This document shows, piece by piece, positions 10,449 to 21,714 of a DNA stretch of 64,000 bases. Source of the stretch: Eunapius fragilis (lineage: Eukaryota; Porifera; Demospongiae; Spongillida; Spongillidae); NCBI GenBank assembly GCA_963681505.1, contig OY811982.1, forward strand, positions 754,693-818,692. Direction: 5' to 3'. The notes under the pieces were generated by a model. The model made no database searches. It had not been told where the DNA came from and saw only the letters and a program-made list of their open reading frames with translations. Position numbers and translations under genes: made by a program. Position 1 is the first letter of the stretch. Every line of letters begins with the position of its first letter.

Positions 10449-11586
10449 ATTTAGACAATAGCGGAAGTGATTCGCGCAATCTGATTGGTCAATTGCAGGT
10501 ATCTAAACGCGGTAGAAACGTCACCTACGTGATTTACGGGGATCTACGGGGATTCTAAATCACCGCTCGGGACGCTACAGCCCAGGGCCCTCGGGGATTC
10601 TAAATCACGTAGACTCGGTTTCAGTGTCTAACCAATTTAGACAATAGCAACGTGTACGTAGCAACCAATAAAATATCGCGCAACGCGATAACGATAATGG
10701 GAGGGATTCTAAGTGCCAGTGGGGGGGATTCTAAGTGCCCGGGGCACTTAGAATCCCCCCCACTGGCAAATAGAGTCCCTCTCTAGGTTTCTACCGCGTT
10801 TAGATACCTGCAATTGACTAATCAGAGCGCAAATCACTTCCGCTATTGTCTAAGTGCCATTGGGGGGGGGGGAGGGGGGGGGATTCTAAGTGCCCCGGGC
10901 ACTTCGAATCTCCCCCCCCTCCCCCCCCCCCCCCCCCTCCCCCCCCCCACTGGCACTTAGAATCCCTCCCGTTATCGATATCGCGTTGCGCGATAATGTA
11001 TTGATTGCTACGTACTCGTTGCTATTGTCTAAATTGGTTAGACACTGTCGCTGAAACCTTCGAAATCTACGTGATTCAGAATCTCCTCGGGCCCTTAGTA
11101 GCGCCCTCGCTACCGCTCGGGACGCTACAGCCCAGGGCCCTCGGGGGTTCTAAATCACGTAGATCCCTCGGTTTCAGTGTCTAACCACTCTATTATCTGT
11201 GGTCTAACCTATATATAGGTTAGACACTGAAACCGAGGGATCTACGTGATTTAGAATCCCCGAGGGCCCTGGGCTGTAGCGTCCCGAGCGGTAGCGAGGG
11301 CGCTACTAAGGGCCCGAGGGGATTCAAAATCACGTAGATCCCGAAGGTGACTGTGTCTAACCAATTTAGACAATAGCAACGCGTACGTAGCAACCAATAA
11401 ATTATCGCGCAACGCGATAACGATAACGGGAGGGATTCTAAGTGCCAGTGGGGGGGATTCTAAGTGCCCAGGGCACTTAGAATCCCTCCCACTGGCGCTT
11501 AGAGTCCCTCTATAGGTTTCTACCGCGTTTAGATACCTGCAATTGACCAATCAGATTGCGCGAATCACTTCCGCTATTGTCTAAAT
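10449..11586. mobile_element. Array of inverted class 1 and class 2 foldback elements
   Basis: Units recognised in order: a class 1/class 2 chimera (10449-10636), inverted class 1 (about 10639-10856), class 1 with G/C runs (about 10857-11035), class 2 (about 11035-11186), inverted class 2 (11218-11362) and inverted class 1 (11364-11586). Adjacent units in opposite orientation make larger palindromes. In 10861-10950 long G runs face long C runs across a CCCCGGGCAC centre. No open frame looks coding. Confidence 0.75.
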
Positions 11587-11669
11587 ATATAATTTCCAAC
11601 GTACGGACGTACTGGGTTGGAAATTATAGTATTAATTAAACTAGTCTAGCGTGCACCCGTATTTTTAAT

Positions 11670-11880
11670 TTTTAAACAGTTTTTAACACACATGCCCTGT
11701 GCTCCCAATCACGTTCATTGACTGTTTTACGAAGAGATTCGCGCACTTGGATCCCTCTTTGCATCCTTCTATGGCGTCCCGCCAAGAGCAGCTTAAAAAA
11801 TATATGCCATGGTTACGTTAGTGTGATGTAAATAATACAACTGGAGGGTTCCCAGACCCTTACAATAAGTTATAATTCTT
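11670..11880. repeat. Dispersed repeat, empty copy
   Basis: Paralogue of 5310-5880 without the foldback and hAT-like insertions. It ends with the shared GGGTTCCCAGACCCTTACAA block near 11850. Confidence 0.7.
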
Positions 11881-11949
11881 TATATAATAAACTACCTTTT
11901 CTAACATATGGTTACACCGCAACCTCTATAACATGAACGCGCAAATACT

Positions 11950-12245
11950 TCATGGAATTATTATTGTAAATACATGTTCTCGGCCTGTACGATGAGACTT
12001 GAGAGTGAACCCACAATTATAGCGTTGCTTTAATTGTTACTGCATGTGATTACATTTTACAGGTATGTAGGTTTTGTGGCACGAAGCATGGTCACTGAGT
12101 ACGCGTTGCTATGTACTTTTGTGTGGGAGGTGGTCATTCCTATTGGTTGCTAGGTACGTGTACCTAGCAACCAATAGGCGCTAGGCCGAGTATATAAATA
12201 AGTTACGCGGACGTACGGACGTACGTAAGTTGGAAATTATAGTAT
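11950..12245. mobile_element. Truncated second copy of the 8.5 kb foldback MITE
   Basis: ACATGTTCTCGGCCTGTACG near 11971 and ATTGGTTGCTAGGTACGTGT at about 12151 match the 8545-9020 element. The copy stops after the central hairpin, near GGAAATTATAGTATCT at 12230-12245. Confidence 0.65.
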
Positions 12246-12249
12246 CTAT

Positions 12250-12890
12250 TGTCTCCCACTGTATAAAAAAATACGATACTGTGTATGGAGACTATTGCGT
12301 ATAACGTCTCCATACGCACGGCCACCATTATACATGTTTATATGCTGCTAATTATATAATGTTACAAAAAACAAAATGTTGGGCAATTAGTTAATTCAGC
12401 TGTCCAGTGACATTTAATAGTTTTGCCACGTTGCTGAAGTCCTTGTCTGTTTGGGCAAAGACCTTGTGGTATATGTCAAAGTCGTAACTGACATGCGTGT
12501 AGTAACTGAATATATAATTTGACCTTTAATGTCGGCTCAGTATATAGGTTAAAGCGAAGCTTTCACCTTCAAATGCAAATCATCTAAAAGGTAGGGATAT
12601 AAAGTCCTTGCCCTAACTATAATCTTCGGCCCTTGGTTATTCAAATTGTACGGGTGGTTTAATTGGCACGAGCTGCTGCAAGTACATTCAAAAAAGTTAG
12701 AGCTCCTAAACTTCGGCAGAAACAGATAAGGACTTGTATAACGAGGCTAAACCAATAAACGCCAGTGGAAGGCTCAACTGACTAACAGCCAATCATTTTG
12801 TTTCCGTTGGACAAACGTGCACCGAGGACAATTGACATCATTTGCTTAATTTTTGTGTGCATAGTATAAATCATCACTTTAGAGAAGTCT
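12250..12890. other. Mostly unassigned sequence with one dispersed-repeat end
   Basis: The block at about 12340-12431 (ATGTTGGGCAATTAG, AATAGTTTTGCCAC) matches the right end of the insert that stops at 26040. Nothing else was recognised, and there is no coding stretch. Confidence 0.5.
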
Positions 12891-12899
12891 GACTCTTAC

Positions 12900-13356
12900 C
12901 AGTATCATAATCGGCAGGAAGGATCTTGTACCTTAGATTATACATTTTAGCATTTGCAGCCGGCCACCATGGATCACCAGCATAGACAGTGAGATCTCCA
13001 GAGAAGCGCCTGGTTGGTTGCTTAGCAGTATATACAGATTCTCCAACACTCAACTTCACATCAGGTCCATTGCATTCAAGCATTACCTTAGTCCAGACAT
13101 TCAAAGGTAGTGCTATATCTGTATTGATATACCAGTTACCATCAGTAGAATCGCCTATTGACACGCCTAATGTAGTACTATGAGGGAGAAACCAAATACC
13201 AGGGGAACGAGTTCCAAAATTACAGCAATCGTCACCAGTAGTAAAATGTAGAATGTTGCCCCAATCTTCAATCGTACCAGTGGGTACAATTTCAAAGGAA
13301 AGTATGTAGTTTCCAGTCGTTCCTGGGATTATACTAATTAGATTGTTCTCTGCCAA
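12900..13356 (-). CDS. Exon encoding a jelly-roll (laminin G / concanavalin A-like) domain
   Basis: About 150 codons read as one beta-sandwich domain: NYILSFEIVPTGTIEDWGNI, LHFTTGDDCCNFGTRSPGIW, then LPLNVWTKVMLECNGPDVKL and DLTVYAGDPWWPAANAKMYN. This pattern (strand, ILHFT, W-x-x-V, final VYAGDPW) fits extracellular jelly-roll modules found in sponge adhesion or lectin-like proteins. A strong splice donor (GTAAGAG) follows GATACTG, so the exon's lower edge is 12900. The acceptor is uncertain, somewhere at 13350-13395. No adjoining exon of the same gene was found, so this may be one exon of a gene with distant exons, or an orphan. Confidence 0.6.
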
Positions 13357-13842
13357 TACTGGATCAGTAGGAAGAGGACTGTTGGAATTACAGCCATCTT
13401 ATCGTCGCCAACATAGGTGTGTGAGAGTGCATGCATTGGGGAACAGAGTGTAATGAACGTACACCTTCACATAAACGGTCTTATGCGGGGATACCTATGC
13501 GGCCTCACATGTACCTTATGCAACAAGGGCAGCTAGGGCTGAAGCCTGAATATGCTACACTATCCAGGTCTCACCACTTTGCTACAAGGGTTAGCGTTAT
13601 AGAGACTTTCAGTGCCCTGGGCCCTGATGATCTCATTGGCATTGGCAGGCAATGCGATCCAGCCCTCCTCCCCCCCCCCCCCCCCCCCCCCCTCCCATCC
13701 ATTGCTCTCCAGGGCTATACTGTACTGGATTTCTCTAGTGATATGTAATTTTTTCCATGTTATTATGTGTTCTGTATGTTATACTCTGAATCATGCAAAG
13801 ACATTCCTAAAGTGATAAATTACGGGAAACATCACAATTACA

Positions 13843-13849
13843 TACACAC

Positions 13850-13904
<55 letters not shown>

Positions 13905-13909
13905 CACAC

Positions 13910-13945
<36 letters not shown>

Positions 13946-13946
13946 C
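13843..13946. repeat. (CA)n microsatellite
   Basis: About 100 bases of CA with CGCA and CATA interruptions. A C run also lies at about 13671-13692. Confidence 0.95.
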
Positions 13947-14059
13947 TTTGTTATTGCTCGTCGAAGACAAACTGCCGGCTACACATATTGCCAAGTACAA
14001 GGCGACGGCCCATTGAAACGAATCGTACTCCTTCATTTCAATTGCAAGAGATCAGACTG

Positions 14060-15380
14060 AGTCTGATTATTGCCAATTATGAAGAAAAATTTGCGGACTT
14101 GAAATATGTACTTCCCGTACAATATAATCGAGCTACTTAGTAGCGCGGGATTGAAAACAAAAAACAAATTATTGTTAGAAAATGAACAATAGATTTTGTT
14201 GGTCTTGTTTCTAGCTGCGTTTGCTAATAAAAGTAGTTATAGGCCTTTTTTGTCACGTGAGCATGATTTTCGATATTCGTAGCTAAAAGCTGCAACATTC
14301 TGTGCAAAACCCACTTGCTCACGCTTTGCATATTAAACAACCACCGCAAGATAAGCCTTAAAGGTTCTGGAGGGATAGTTAGTAACTGATGTAATTATCA
14401 CGTGGGGGAGCACCATCGACAATTTGGCACAGGAAGAATTACAACATTTCATGCAAAGATCACTTTATATGACATCAAATAATGGCTAGGCAGTTCTAAA
14501 ATATATGTAATCAAAACTGTAGGAGAAAAATAAGAAACAGTAACAAACTGTCAGATGCATTTAGGTTTTAATGCACATGCTGTATATAATTTTGTTTCAT
14601 GTGAAATTACGTTAGTTCAGGAATTGTGCAGATTGGGGATACCAAAATCTTGAATACTCTACCAAGTTATAATACTCTACCAAGTTATAATGTACTGGCC
14701 ATACCATATCTTGTACTTTGGCCAAGATTTTTCCTGGATCTTTAGCTGCAGGTTTTGTGGCTAACCTCAGGCAGGTCATCCATCACCAAATGGTGGGCGG
14801 CAGCATTCCACCATGCTATCATCATCCTTAACATTCAGTTTGCATCATGATCACATAGCAAAGAGATGAGATGTTCTTTAGTGTATTACCCGTCCATCAC
14901 AACCAGGTACACAAACATCTCAAATGTCTTGGTATGAATGAGAACTCTAACTCTCTTGGGTAGTTAAACAGATAGGTGTCTTGACACTGCAATAACTAAT
15001 ATATACATCAGTTTTTTAACATGCCTAAATAATATTATACAATATATTATATTATATCTATTGTTGATGTTGATGCATGCAAATACATGACAGAATGATG
15101 GTAGGGTTTTCCTGAGTGCATTCTCTTATGCTTGGATGGTTGCAGGCATATTGAGAGCCTTCTCTTGGGATATTTTTTTAACCAGGCTGCCAACAGGACT
15201 CTCCCAATGGCAGTTGAGGTGATGACCCTGAACATGCGCACACATATACACTCACATGAGCAACACAGGCACACACACATGCACACACACATGCACACAC
15301 ATGCATGCACACACACCCCCTTTGAAGTGGGTGCAGATATATTCATAAACATTGCATGTAAACGTTAAAGGTTGCCTCCA
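14060..15380. other. No gene recognised
   Basis: AT-rich sequence with a short tandem duplication (ACTCTACCAAGTTATAAT near 14656-14690) and a CACATG-rich simple repeat at about 15238-15316. No coding evidence was seen on either strand. Confidence 0.5.
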
Positions 15381-15388
15381 GGTGCACT

Positions 15389-15616
15389 GTGGTGCTTATT
15401 GCTGAGTGGCAAGATGTCAGTAGTGAGGTTTTCAAGGAGAACATACCCTTGTTGGGTAGTTCAGTGAACTACGTCTTAACTTATCCCTCGCATGAACAGG
15501 ACCAGCACGTATATTATGCAACTCCATTCTTTGTGCCTGCAATAAATACACACACCTCCATGCTATTTGTCAATAGAAATGGTGTATACCCATGCAGAGT
15601 GATTGCTTGTAAATGA
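15389..15616 (+). CDS. Unrecognised 75-codon open stretch
   Basis: The frame contains WQDVSSEVFKENIPLLGSSV and YVLTYPSHEQDQHVYYATPF. Composition is protein-like, and a possible acceptor (CCAG before GTGCACTGTGG) sits just upstream. No family recognised. It may be a real exon or a transposon fragment; support is weak. Confidence 0.2.
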   Translation: MVLIAEWQDVSSEVFKENIPLLGSSVNYVLTYPSHEQDQHVYYATPFFVPAINTHTSMLFVNRNGVYPCRVIACK

Positions 15617-15799
15617 AAGTTTGTCCCTTTATTTATTTACTGTTGACGTATAGCTAGAAGAGGAAAGCTGTGCTGTTGGTAAGCCTCTGTAACGTGCGTG
15701 TGTCAGGAGATTCAATTTCAGTTCATTTCAGAATGAGGTGGCTAAGCTCCCGTAAGTGCATCTCTCATTGTACTAATCAGGCTTGGGGTTGGGCCATTG

Positions 15800-16130
15800 C
15801 ATTCCATGAGTATTGTGTACCTAAATAGTAATCCTGAGGTTTATCATAAGAAGGGATACCATACTGCCCTCACCATCAACGCTGGGCACAAGAATATATC
15901 CTTCAGAAAAACCACAACATAAGATGTTGAACCATTGCAGTTCATGTGTATTGTGTTCCTAAAATGGTAATGCTGTGGCTTTATCATGAAGAAGGGATAC
16001 CGTACTGCCTTACCATCAAAGCACAGTGCATAAGCGTGCATCCCTCGGAAAAACCACAGCATCAGAAAGCAGAGAGATACATAATTACCAGTGATATAGG
16101 GGAGGCATCACATAAACACAGTGGAGTAAA
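15800..16130. repeat. Dispersed repeat made of two tandem units of about 135 bases
   Basis: Each unit runs from TATTGTGT[AT]CCTAAA through GAAGGGATACC[AG]TACTGCC to a GAAAAACCACA block. A diverged copy is at about 27960-28245. It contains no open frame. Confidence 0.7.
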
Positions 16131-16472
16131 CAACCACTAAGAAGGATTCTACATTTGTGGTTACATTATATCATTCAAGATGACATCATGTGCAGAAGGT
16201 GACCAAAGAGGAAATGAAAAATGTTTACAAGAGCCCAGGCCTATAGCAAGGTTTTTGTGTAGGAGGGGTGCAAAGCATGATCAAAACCTAATGGGAGCTG
16301 TGCTATATCTATATCCCTTTGATTCCGCCTCAGCGTTTTCTAGAGGTTTTTAATATCCTCAAATACACCTCCCTAATCATTTCATATGCTCTACAATTTA
16401 TATCATGGGCACTGAAATTTGACTGTAATACCTGGAATATAGTCAGAAGACAATAATGAAATCAAGTATCGT

Positions 16473-16792
16473 TATACTAGCTGAGCTTCATTTCGGTTAT
16501 GCACATTTCAGTCACTGTAGCGGTCTCCATACTCTTGCGCGCCTTTTGTAACCCATTTTTTGAGGCTAATATCGATGTCTAACTATCCTTTGTGGAAGAG
16601 ATTGCTCCATAGAATACCAGTTAGCAGCGGCTCTTTTCCTTTCACGTTCGCGTTGTTCACGACGTTCCATTTTATCCCTCAGTTCCGATATTTGGGTAGT
16701 ACCCGTGTAGTTGGGTGTATATCTCTCCCTTTATTCGCGTTTTGGTTTCTTCCACCAAAACGAGAAGGTCGGGCTACGCCCAGCTAGTATAC
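16473..16792. mobile_element. Candidate short TIR element
   Basis: TTATACTAGCTGAGC near 16473 and its near-complement GCCCAGCTAGTATA at about 16778-16791 form inverted ends. The interior is non-coding. No clear target duplication was found. Confidence 0.4.
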
Positions 16793-17203
16793 CGGTGCTG
16801 ATAGACATGCACACGTACACGATCCATGTTGCCCAAGCAGCTAGATAACTGCATGACCCCAGAACTTCCATTGGGTACACATAGGATTGTTGAGATTGCC
16901 ACTATCTCTAAATCATAGCGCAGAGTTGCACAGACAATCGTCATGCTATCCAGGTCATTGCCCGAAGTGTTTGCTCTTGTCTTCTAACCTTTTACTATTT
17001 CATGCACATTTGACCCAAGACTGTGAAAGAAACACGTAGAAGAACTTGGGACATCATGGTGACAGAGGAGGCTATTCAATGTTCATTCCTCTGCCTCTTC
17101 TGAAAGTAGGATGCATGATGCCATCTCCTGTTCAGTAGATAGAGGTAAAGCTAATTATTCTATATCCCCAATGGAATAGTGGTTACCATGGACCCAGATA
17201 GGT

Positions 17204-17403
17204 NNNNNNNNNNNNNNNNNNNNNNNNNNNNNNNNNNNNNNNNNNNNNNNNNNNNNNNNNNNNNNNNNNNNNNNNNNNNNNNNNNNNNNNNNNNNNNNNN
17301 NNNNNNNNNNNNNNNNNNNNNNNNNNNNNNNNNNNNNNNNNNNNNNNNNNNNNNNNNNNNNNNNNNNNNNNNNNNNNNNNNNNNNNNNNNNNNNNNNNNN
17401 NNN
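17204..17403. other. Assembly gap
   Basis: 200 undetermined bases. Frames drawn across it are meaningless. Confidence 1.
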
Positions 17404-17950
17404 GTAAATGTCGCCATGGGAACGCTTCTATTTAACACCATGCATTACGTAATGATTACATATGTCAGTTTTATGTTTTATTCATACATCTGATACTTGA
17501 AGATGTCCTTCCAGGAGATTCTATAAAGCGATTGGTATAATTGGCGCTCTTTAAAACCATTCCTATCCGGAGTTATACTCACCTAGAGAATTCGAAGAAG
17601 AAGAAGACGACGACGACGGAGAAGAATTAGCCTGGGACGAGGTAAAACATGAACGTTTTTTAAAGCAAACAGTTTGACGATTGGAACAAAAACATTAAAT
17701 GACCGCCTTTGCCTTCTGGATCGATAGGAACAAAGCGTTTCTTACTACGCGAGTTATACGCTGGTCGCGTTTTTAAAAATGATATTCACGACCCGGGTCA
17801 ATTCCTATATAGGAACTACTATCGTAGTTCCTGATCTGCAACAAGTTTCCTGTTAAGGCGATCGTATACACAATAACTATTGCTTTAAACATTATATGCT
17901 AGAGCTCCACAATTCCCAAAGAGGGCACAGACGTGGCTCTGGCTAGCTGT
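17404..17950. other. No gene recognised
   Basis: Contains a GAA/GAC-rich stretch at about 17594-17625 and a short palindrome (GGAACTACTATCGTAGTTCC, 17812-17831). Confidence 0.5.
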
Positions 17951-17975
17951 TCAAGCAAAAACATCACCACTGATC

Positions 17976-18281
17976 ATGGCTGATAACAATTCTGTCAGTG
18001 TGCTGCTGCGCAATATGATATCAGAATCCTGCACAACACAGTCCGTTGTCAAAGTGGGCACACTGGGCGAGGCTAGCATCATGACAGACGGCACCACCGT
18101 CACAGTACGCGCAACACTGCCTGCAGCTCGCAAATTGAGCTTCTCCCTACTAAGATCAGCTGTCATGTGCCTTCGGGCCCGTTCGGGTTCCCGTTCATCA
18201 TACCACAGGCCACAACATCTCTTTGAATCATCCATTGACCTTGCAATTGCTGACAGCAAGGTCAACCTCTCAGCTATGTAA
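17976..18281 (+). CDS. Unrecognised open stretch, both strands open
   Basis: A 101-codon plus frame (MADNNSVSVLLRNMISESCT) and a 113-codon minus frame overlap almost completely. Neither resembles a family I know and neither has clear splice or promoter context. At most one is real. Confidence 0.2.
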   Translation: MADNNSVSVLLRNMISESCTTQSVVKVGTLGEASIMTDGTTVTVRATLPAARKLSFSLLRSAVMCLRARSGSRSSYHRPQHLFESSIDLAIADSKVNLSAM

Positions 18282-18563
18282 ATCTTTTTCATTTATATTT
18301 ATTTCTTTATTTATTGTTTATAAAAATTAAGAGAAATCTATCATACGCAGTCAGACTCAGCATATCGCAAACTATGAGATGCAAGACGCTGGACAAACTT
18401 ACTGACTTTCATTCCCTGAAATCAGTACTGGTATTATAACATAAACACTGATCGAAACCAGATGTGGAAACAAACAAAATGATGATTGACACCCTGCATG
18501 CTATTTCGTCAGGAGATTATGGACGAGTAGTAAAACTACAGTCAGAACATAACCTAACTGATA

Positions 18564-18849
18564 ATGGCAAGTATGTCCTGCTTAAGAAGCACTTTATACC
18601 AGCAGCAAGCAACAAAATTTCCTTGCCATAATATAAATGGGCAAAAGAAAAGATTTCAGCACTCATGCATGGCTTGGCAAATACAATGGGTTAGTGTACT
18701 CCGCGAATCTCAAGATGTTGGCTATTGCAAGTTCTGTGTGTTATTTGGGAAGTGCGAGTGTTCAGTGAATGAATTTGGGGTCCTTGTTGTGAGACCATTC
18801 ACAAATTTCAAAAAGGCAAGCGAGAAACTCCGTGACCACTTTATTCATC
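18564..18849 (+). pseudogene. hAT-type transposase N-terminal fragment (TTF zinc-finger region)
   Basis: GKKRFQHS-like, CKFCVLFG and VRPFTNFKKASEKLRDHF are hallmarks of the TTF-type zinc-finger region at the start of many animal hAT / ZMYM-like transposases. The expected tryptophan-rich motif is altered and the frame breaks upstream. The fragment is cut at 18849 by a solo LTR. Sequence beyond it (about 19073-19140) may continue the same frame but is short. A related transposase is at 52520-54339. Confidence 0.65.
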
Positions 18850-19067
18850 TGTAACGGACCACCTAGTGTAACTACGCGATGACCGACACGCTCGAGAGGA
18901 ATATGACGCTAAGTTTCCTTCAAAAGGTCCTTTTTCATCACTATGCATGCACATATATAAGCATACACATGAATAGGCCGGCTGACCCTGAGGTCAGGCC
19001 GACGTAACAATAGGAGCCGCACGGCCCCCGTACAATGAACAATATATTGAGTCCCCAGTCCATCACA
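18850..19067. repeat. Solo LTR with 5-base target duplication
   Basis: A 218-base block starts TGTAACGGACCACC and ends CCCAGTCCATCACA, so it has TG...CA termini. It is flanked by TCATC at 18845-18849 and again at 19068-19072. No internal retrotransposon sequence remains, as expected after LTR-LTR recombination. It interrupts the hAT fragment, so it is younger than that copy. The parent family is not identified. Confidence 0.8.
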
Positions 19068-19072
19068 TCATC

Positions 19073-19960
19073 AAACTCAGAAAGGAAGGGGATTCACTAG
19101 TGTGCTGTAATAGAAGCTGCTACTTTCATTTTTGTAATGGAATGTGAAGCACTTGGAATCGAAAACCGAATACATGCATGCAGCTAGAGAGGGCACAACG
19201 GTCCCGTGTACCTTTCCACAATTCGTTTTCGCATTATTCAAATAAGCGTAATTTTTCGCAATTACGTAAATATCGGTCAATATCGGTAACGTTAAAAAAA
19301 AAAGAAAAAAAAATGAAAAAATGGATTTGGCGTATCTCAATTTTCTCTATTTATTAAAATTGCGGTGTGACAAATGAAATTTAATCCTCTCCATCGGATT
19401 TTTTAAAAAGTGGCGCTCTCTTTGACTCTTAAGTCGTCTCGAAGTACCGGAACTGACCGCTCGGCCCGGTACCTGCATGTGCTTGTATCGTTCCCATGCA
19501 GGCCTTTACAATGTACGTCTGCGTAGTGGGCGTGTACTGCCTATATCGTTCACAAACTCTTGCAGGAGTCATACATATAGACACACTTGACTCCTGCAGG
19601 AGTCAATGCAGCAGCGGATGCAGGGGGAGGGAGGGGAGGGGATCAGACTGATAAAAATAAAAATATTTTTAAAACAAGTTTACGGTATAACCCTTTGCAT
19701 AGTGGAACACGGAAAAGGGTTTGTTATCAGCCCGCCGCAGAATTAAATTCACTTTTTTTTTAAATTTGCCGCCGCCACAAGCCCGACGCCTCATCGGGAA
19801 TCCGTGAAACGACTTATCAATTCGTCGTGGTCTTATACTGCATCGATAATTTATACATTTTTAAATTATCGGCCAAAAAAGTGGGGGGGGGGGGGGGGGG
19901 GGGGGCAGATGCCCCCCTTGCCCCCCCGGCTCCGCGGGCCCTGCATTCACCTTGTCATCT
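19073..19960. other. Repeat-derived sequence
   Basis: Contains a dispersed block (AATTAAATTCAC, then TGCCGCCGCCACA, about 19740-19783) related to 24405-24430 in opposite orientation. There is a possible hAT end (CAGCAGCGGATGCAGGGGGA near 19609), a G run near 19882-19905 and GGCTCCGCGGGCCCTG near 19928, also like a hAT end. No coding stretch. Confidence 0.45.
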
Positions 19961-19995
19961 GGTGCAATTAAACTTAAAGGGGCGCCACACATATA

Positions 19996-20358
19996 CATGC
20001 CGAATATCATCCAGAAGATCACTCAGCTCTTGGAAGAGAATGCCAGGTAATAACCCCTTCTCTCCCCCTTCCCCCAATATTGTCTAACACTTAAATGAAT
20101 CAATTACAGTCGACTTACATGGCATTATGGCATCATCCCGGCCCATGAGGTCTGGGTGAAACTAGGTGGGGATAAGGGTGGAGATGTGTTGAATACCGTC
20201 AAAATGAATTTTCAAATAGTGAATGTTCCAGCGACTAACTCTGTCCACAACATCTGTGTGTTCAGTTGCTTTGAAGCAGGTGATAGTGTCACCAATTTGC
20301 ATAGCGCTTTGGACCATTTCAAAGACCAAGTGAAGCAGCTGAAGGTGATGGAGTGGAG
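19996..20358 (+). CDS. Two exons of an uncharacterised sponge/cnidarian gene
   Basis: The first exon ends at 20046 (MPNIIQKITQLLEENA, donor GTAATAAC). A 63-base intron follows, and exon two runs 20110-20358 (acceptor CAATTACAG, donor GTACGTC). Splicing keeps the frame and gives LTWHYGIIPAHEVWVKLGGD, then MNFQIVNVPATNSVHNICVF and DSVTNLHSALDHFKDQV. I recognise the pattern from uncharacterised multicopy invertebrate proteins but know no function. The upstream exon boundary is unknown, and the start given is only the first clearly aligned codon. The intron after exon two holds the 33-base minisatellite. Confidence 0.55.
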
Positions 20359-20360
20359 GT

Positions 20361-21714
20361 ACGTCAGTCTCACCACCACTTGCGGCCATATCATGATCAG
20401 TCTCACCACCACATGCGGCCATATCATGATCAGTCTCACCACCACATGCGGCCATATCATGATCAGTCTCACCACCACATGCGGCCATATCATGATCAGT
20501 CTCACCACCACATGCGGCCATATCAAGATCAGTCTCACCACCACATGCGCCCATATCATGTTCAGTCTGACCACCACATGCGGCCATATCAAGATCAGTC
20601 TCACCACCACATGCGGCCATATCATTATCAGTCTGACCACCTAATGCGGCCATATCATGATCAGTCTCACCACCACATGCGCCCATATTATGATCAGTCT
20701 CACCATCACATGCGGCCATATCATGATCAGTCTTGCCACCACATGCGCCCATATCAAGATCAGTCTCACCACCACATGCCGCCATATGAAGATCAGTCTC
20801 ACCACCACATGCGGCCATATTATGATCAGTCTAACCACCACATGTGGCCATATCATGATCAGTCTCACCACCACATGCGCCATATCATGAACAGTCTGAC
20901 CACCACATGTGGTCATATCATGATCAGTCTCACCACCACATGCGGCCATATCAAGATCAGTCTCACCACCACATGTGGCCATATCTAGATCAGTCTCACC
21001 ACCACATGTGGCCATATCATAATCAGTCTCACCACCACATGCGCCCATATCATGTTCAGTCTGACCACCACATGCCACCGTATCATGATCAGTCTCACCA
21101 CCACATGCGGCCATATTATGATCAGTCTAACCACCACATGTGGCCATATCATGATCAGTCTCACCACCACATGCGCCATATCATGAACAGTCTGACCACC
21201 ACATGTGGTCATATCATGATCAGTCTCACCACCACATGCGGCCATATCAAGATCAGTCTCACCACCACATGTGGCCATATCTAGATCAGTCTCACCACCA
21301 CATGTGGCCATATCATAATCAGTCTCACCACCACATGCCACCGTATCATGATCAGTCTCACCACCACATGCGGCCATATTATGATCAGTCTCACCACCAC
21401 ATGTGGCCATATCATAATCAGTCTCACCACCACATGTGGCCATATCATAATCAGTCTGACCACCACATGCCACCGTATGATCAGCCTCACCACCACATGC
21501 GGCCATATTATGATCAGTCTCACCACCACATGCGGCCATATCAAGATCAGTCTCACCACCACATGCGCCATATCATGATCAGTCTCACCATCACATGCGG
21601 CCAAATCAAGATCAGTCTCACCACCACATGCGGCCATATCATGTTCAGTCTGACCACCACATGCGGCCATATCATAATCAGTCTCACCACCACATGCGGC
21701 CATATCATAATGTT
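20361..21714. repeat. 33-base minisatellite, about 40 copies
   Basis: The unit is CATATCATGATCAGTCTCAC plus CACCACATGCGGC. Since 33 is a multiple of three, frames stay open for hundreds of bases on both strands (plus HHHMRPYHDQS and HIMISLTTTCG; minus ACGGETDHDMA and VVVRLIMIWPH). Copies vary at a few positions and there are higher-order duplications: 20800-20990 and 21095-21290 are nearly the same. The splice donor of the preceding exon lies in the first, diverged unit. Confidence 0.95.

Noticed and set aside
17160-17493. Two frames of about 100 codons on both strands
   Set aside because: They consist mostly of the assembly gap.
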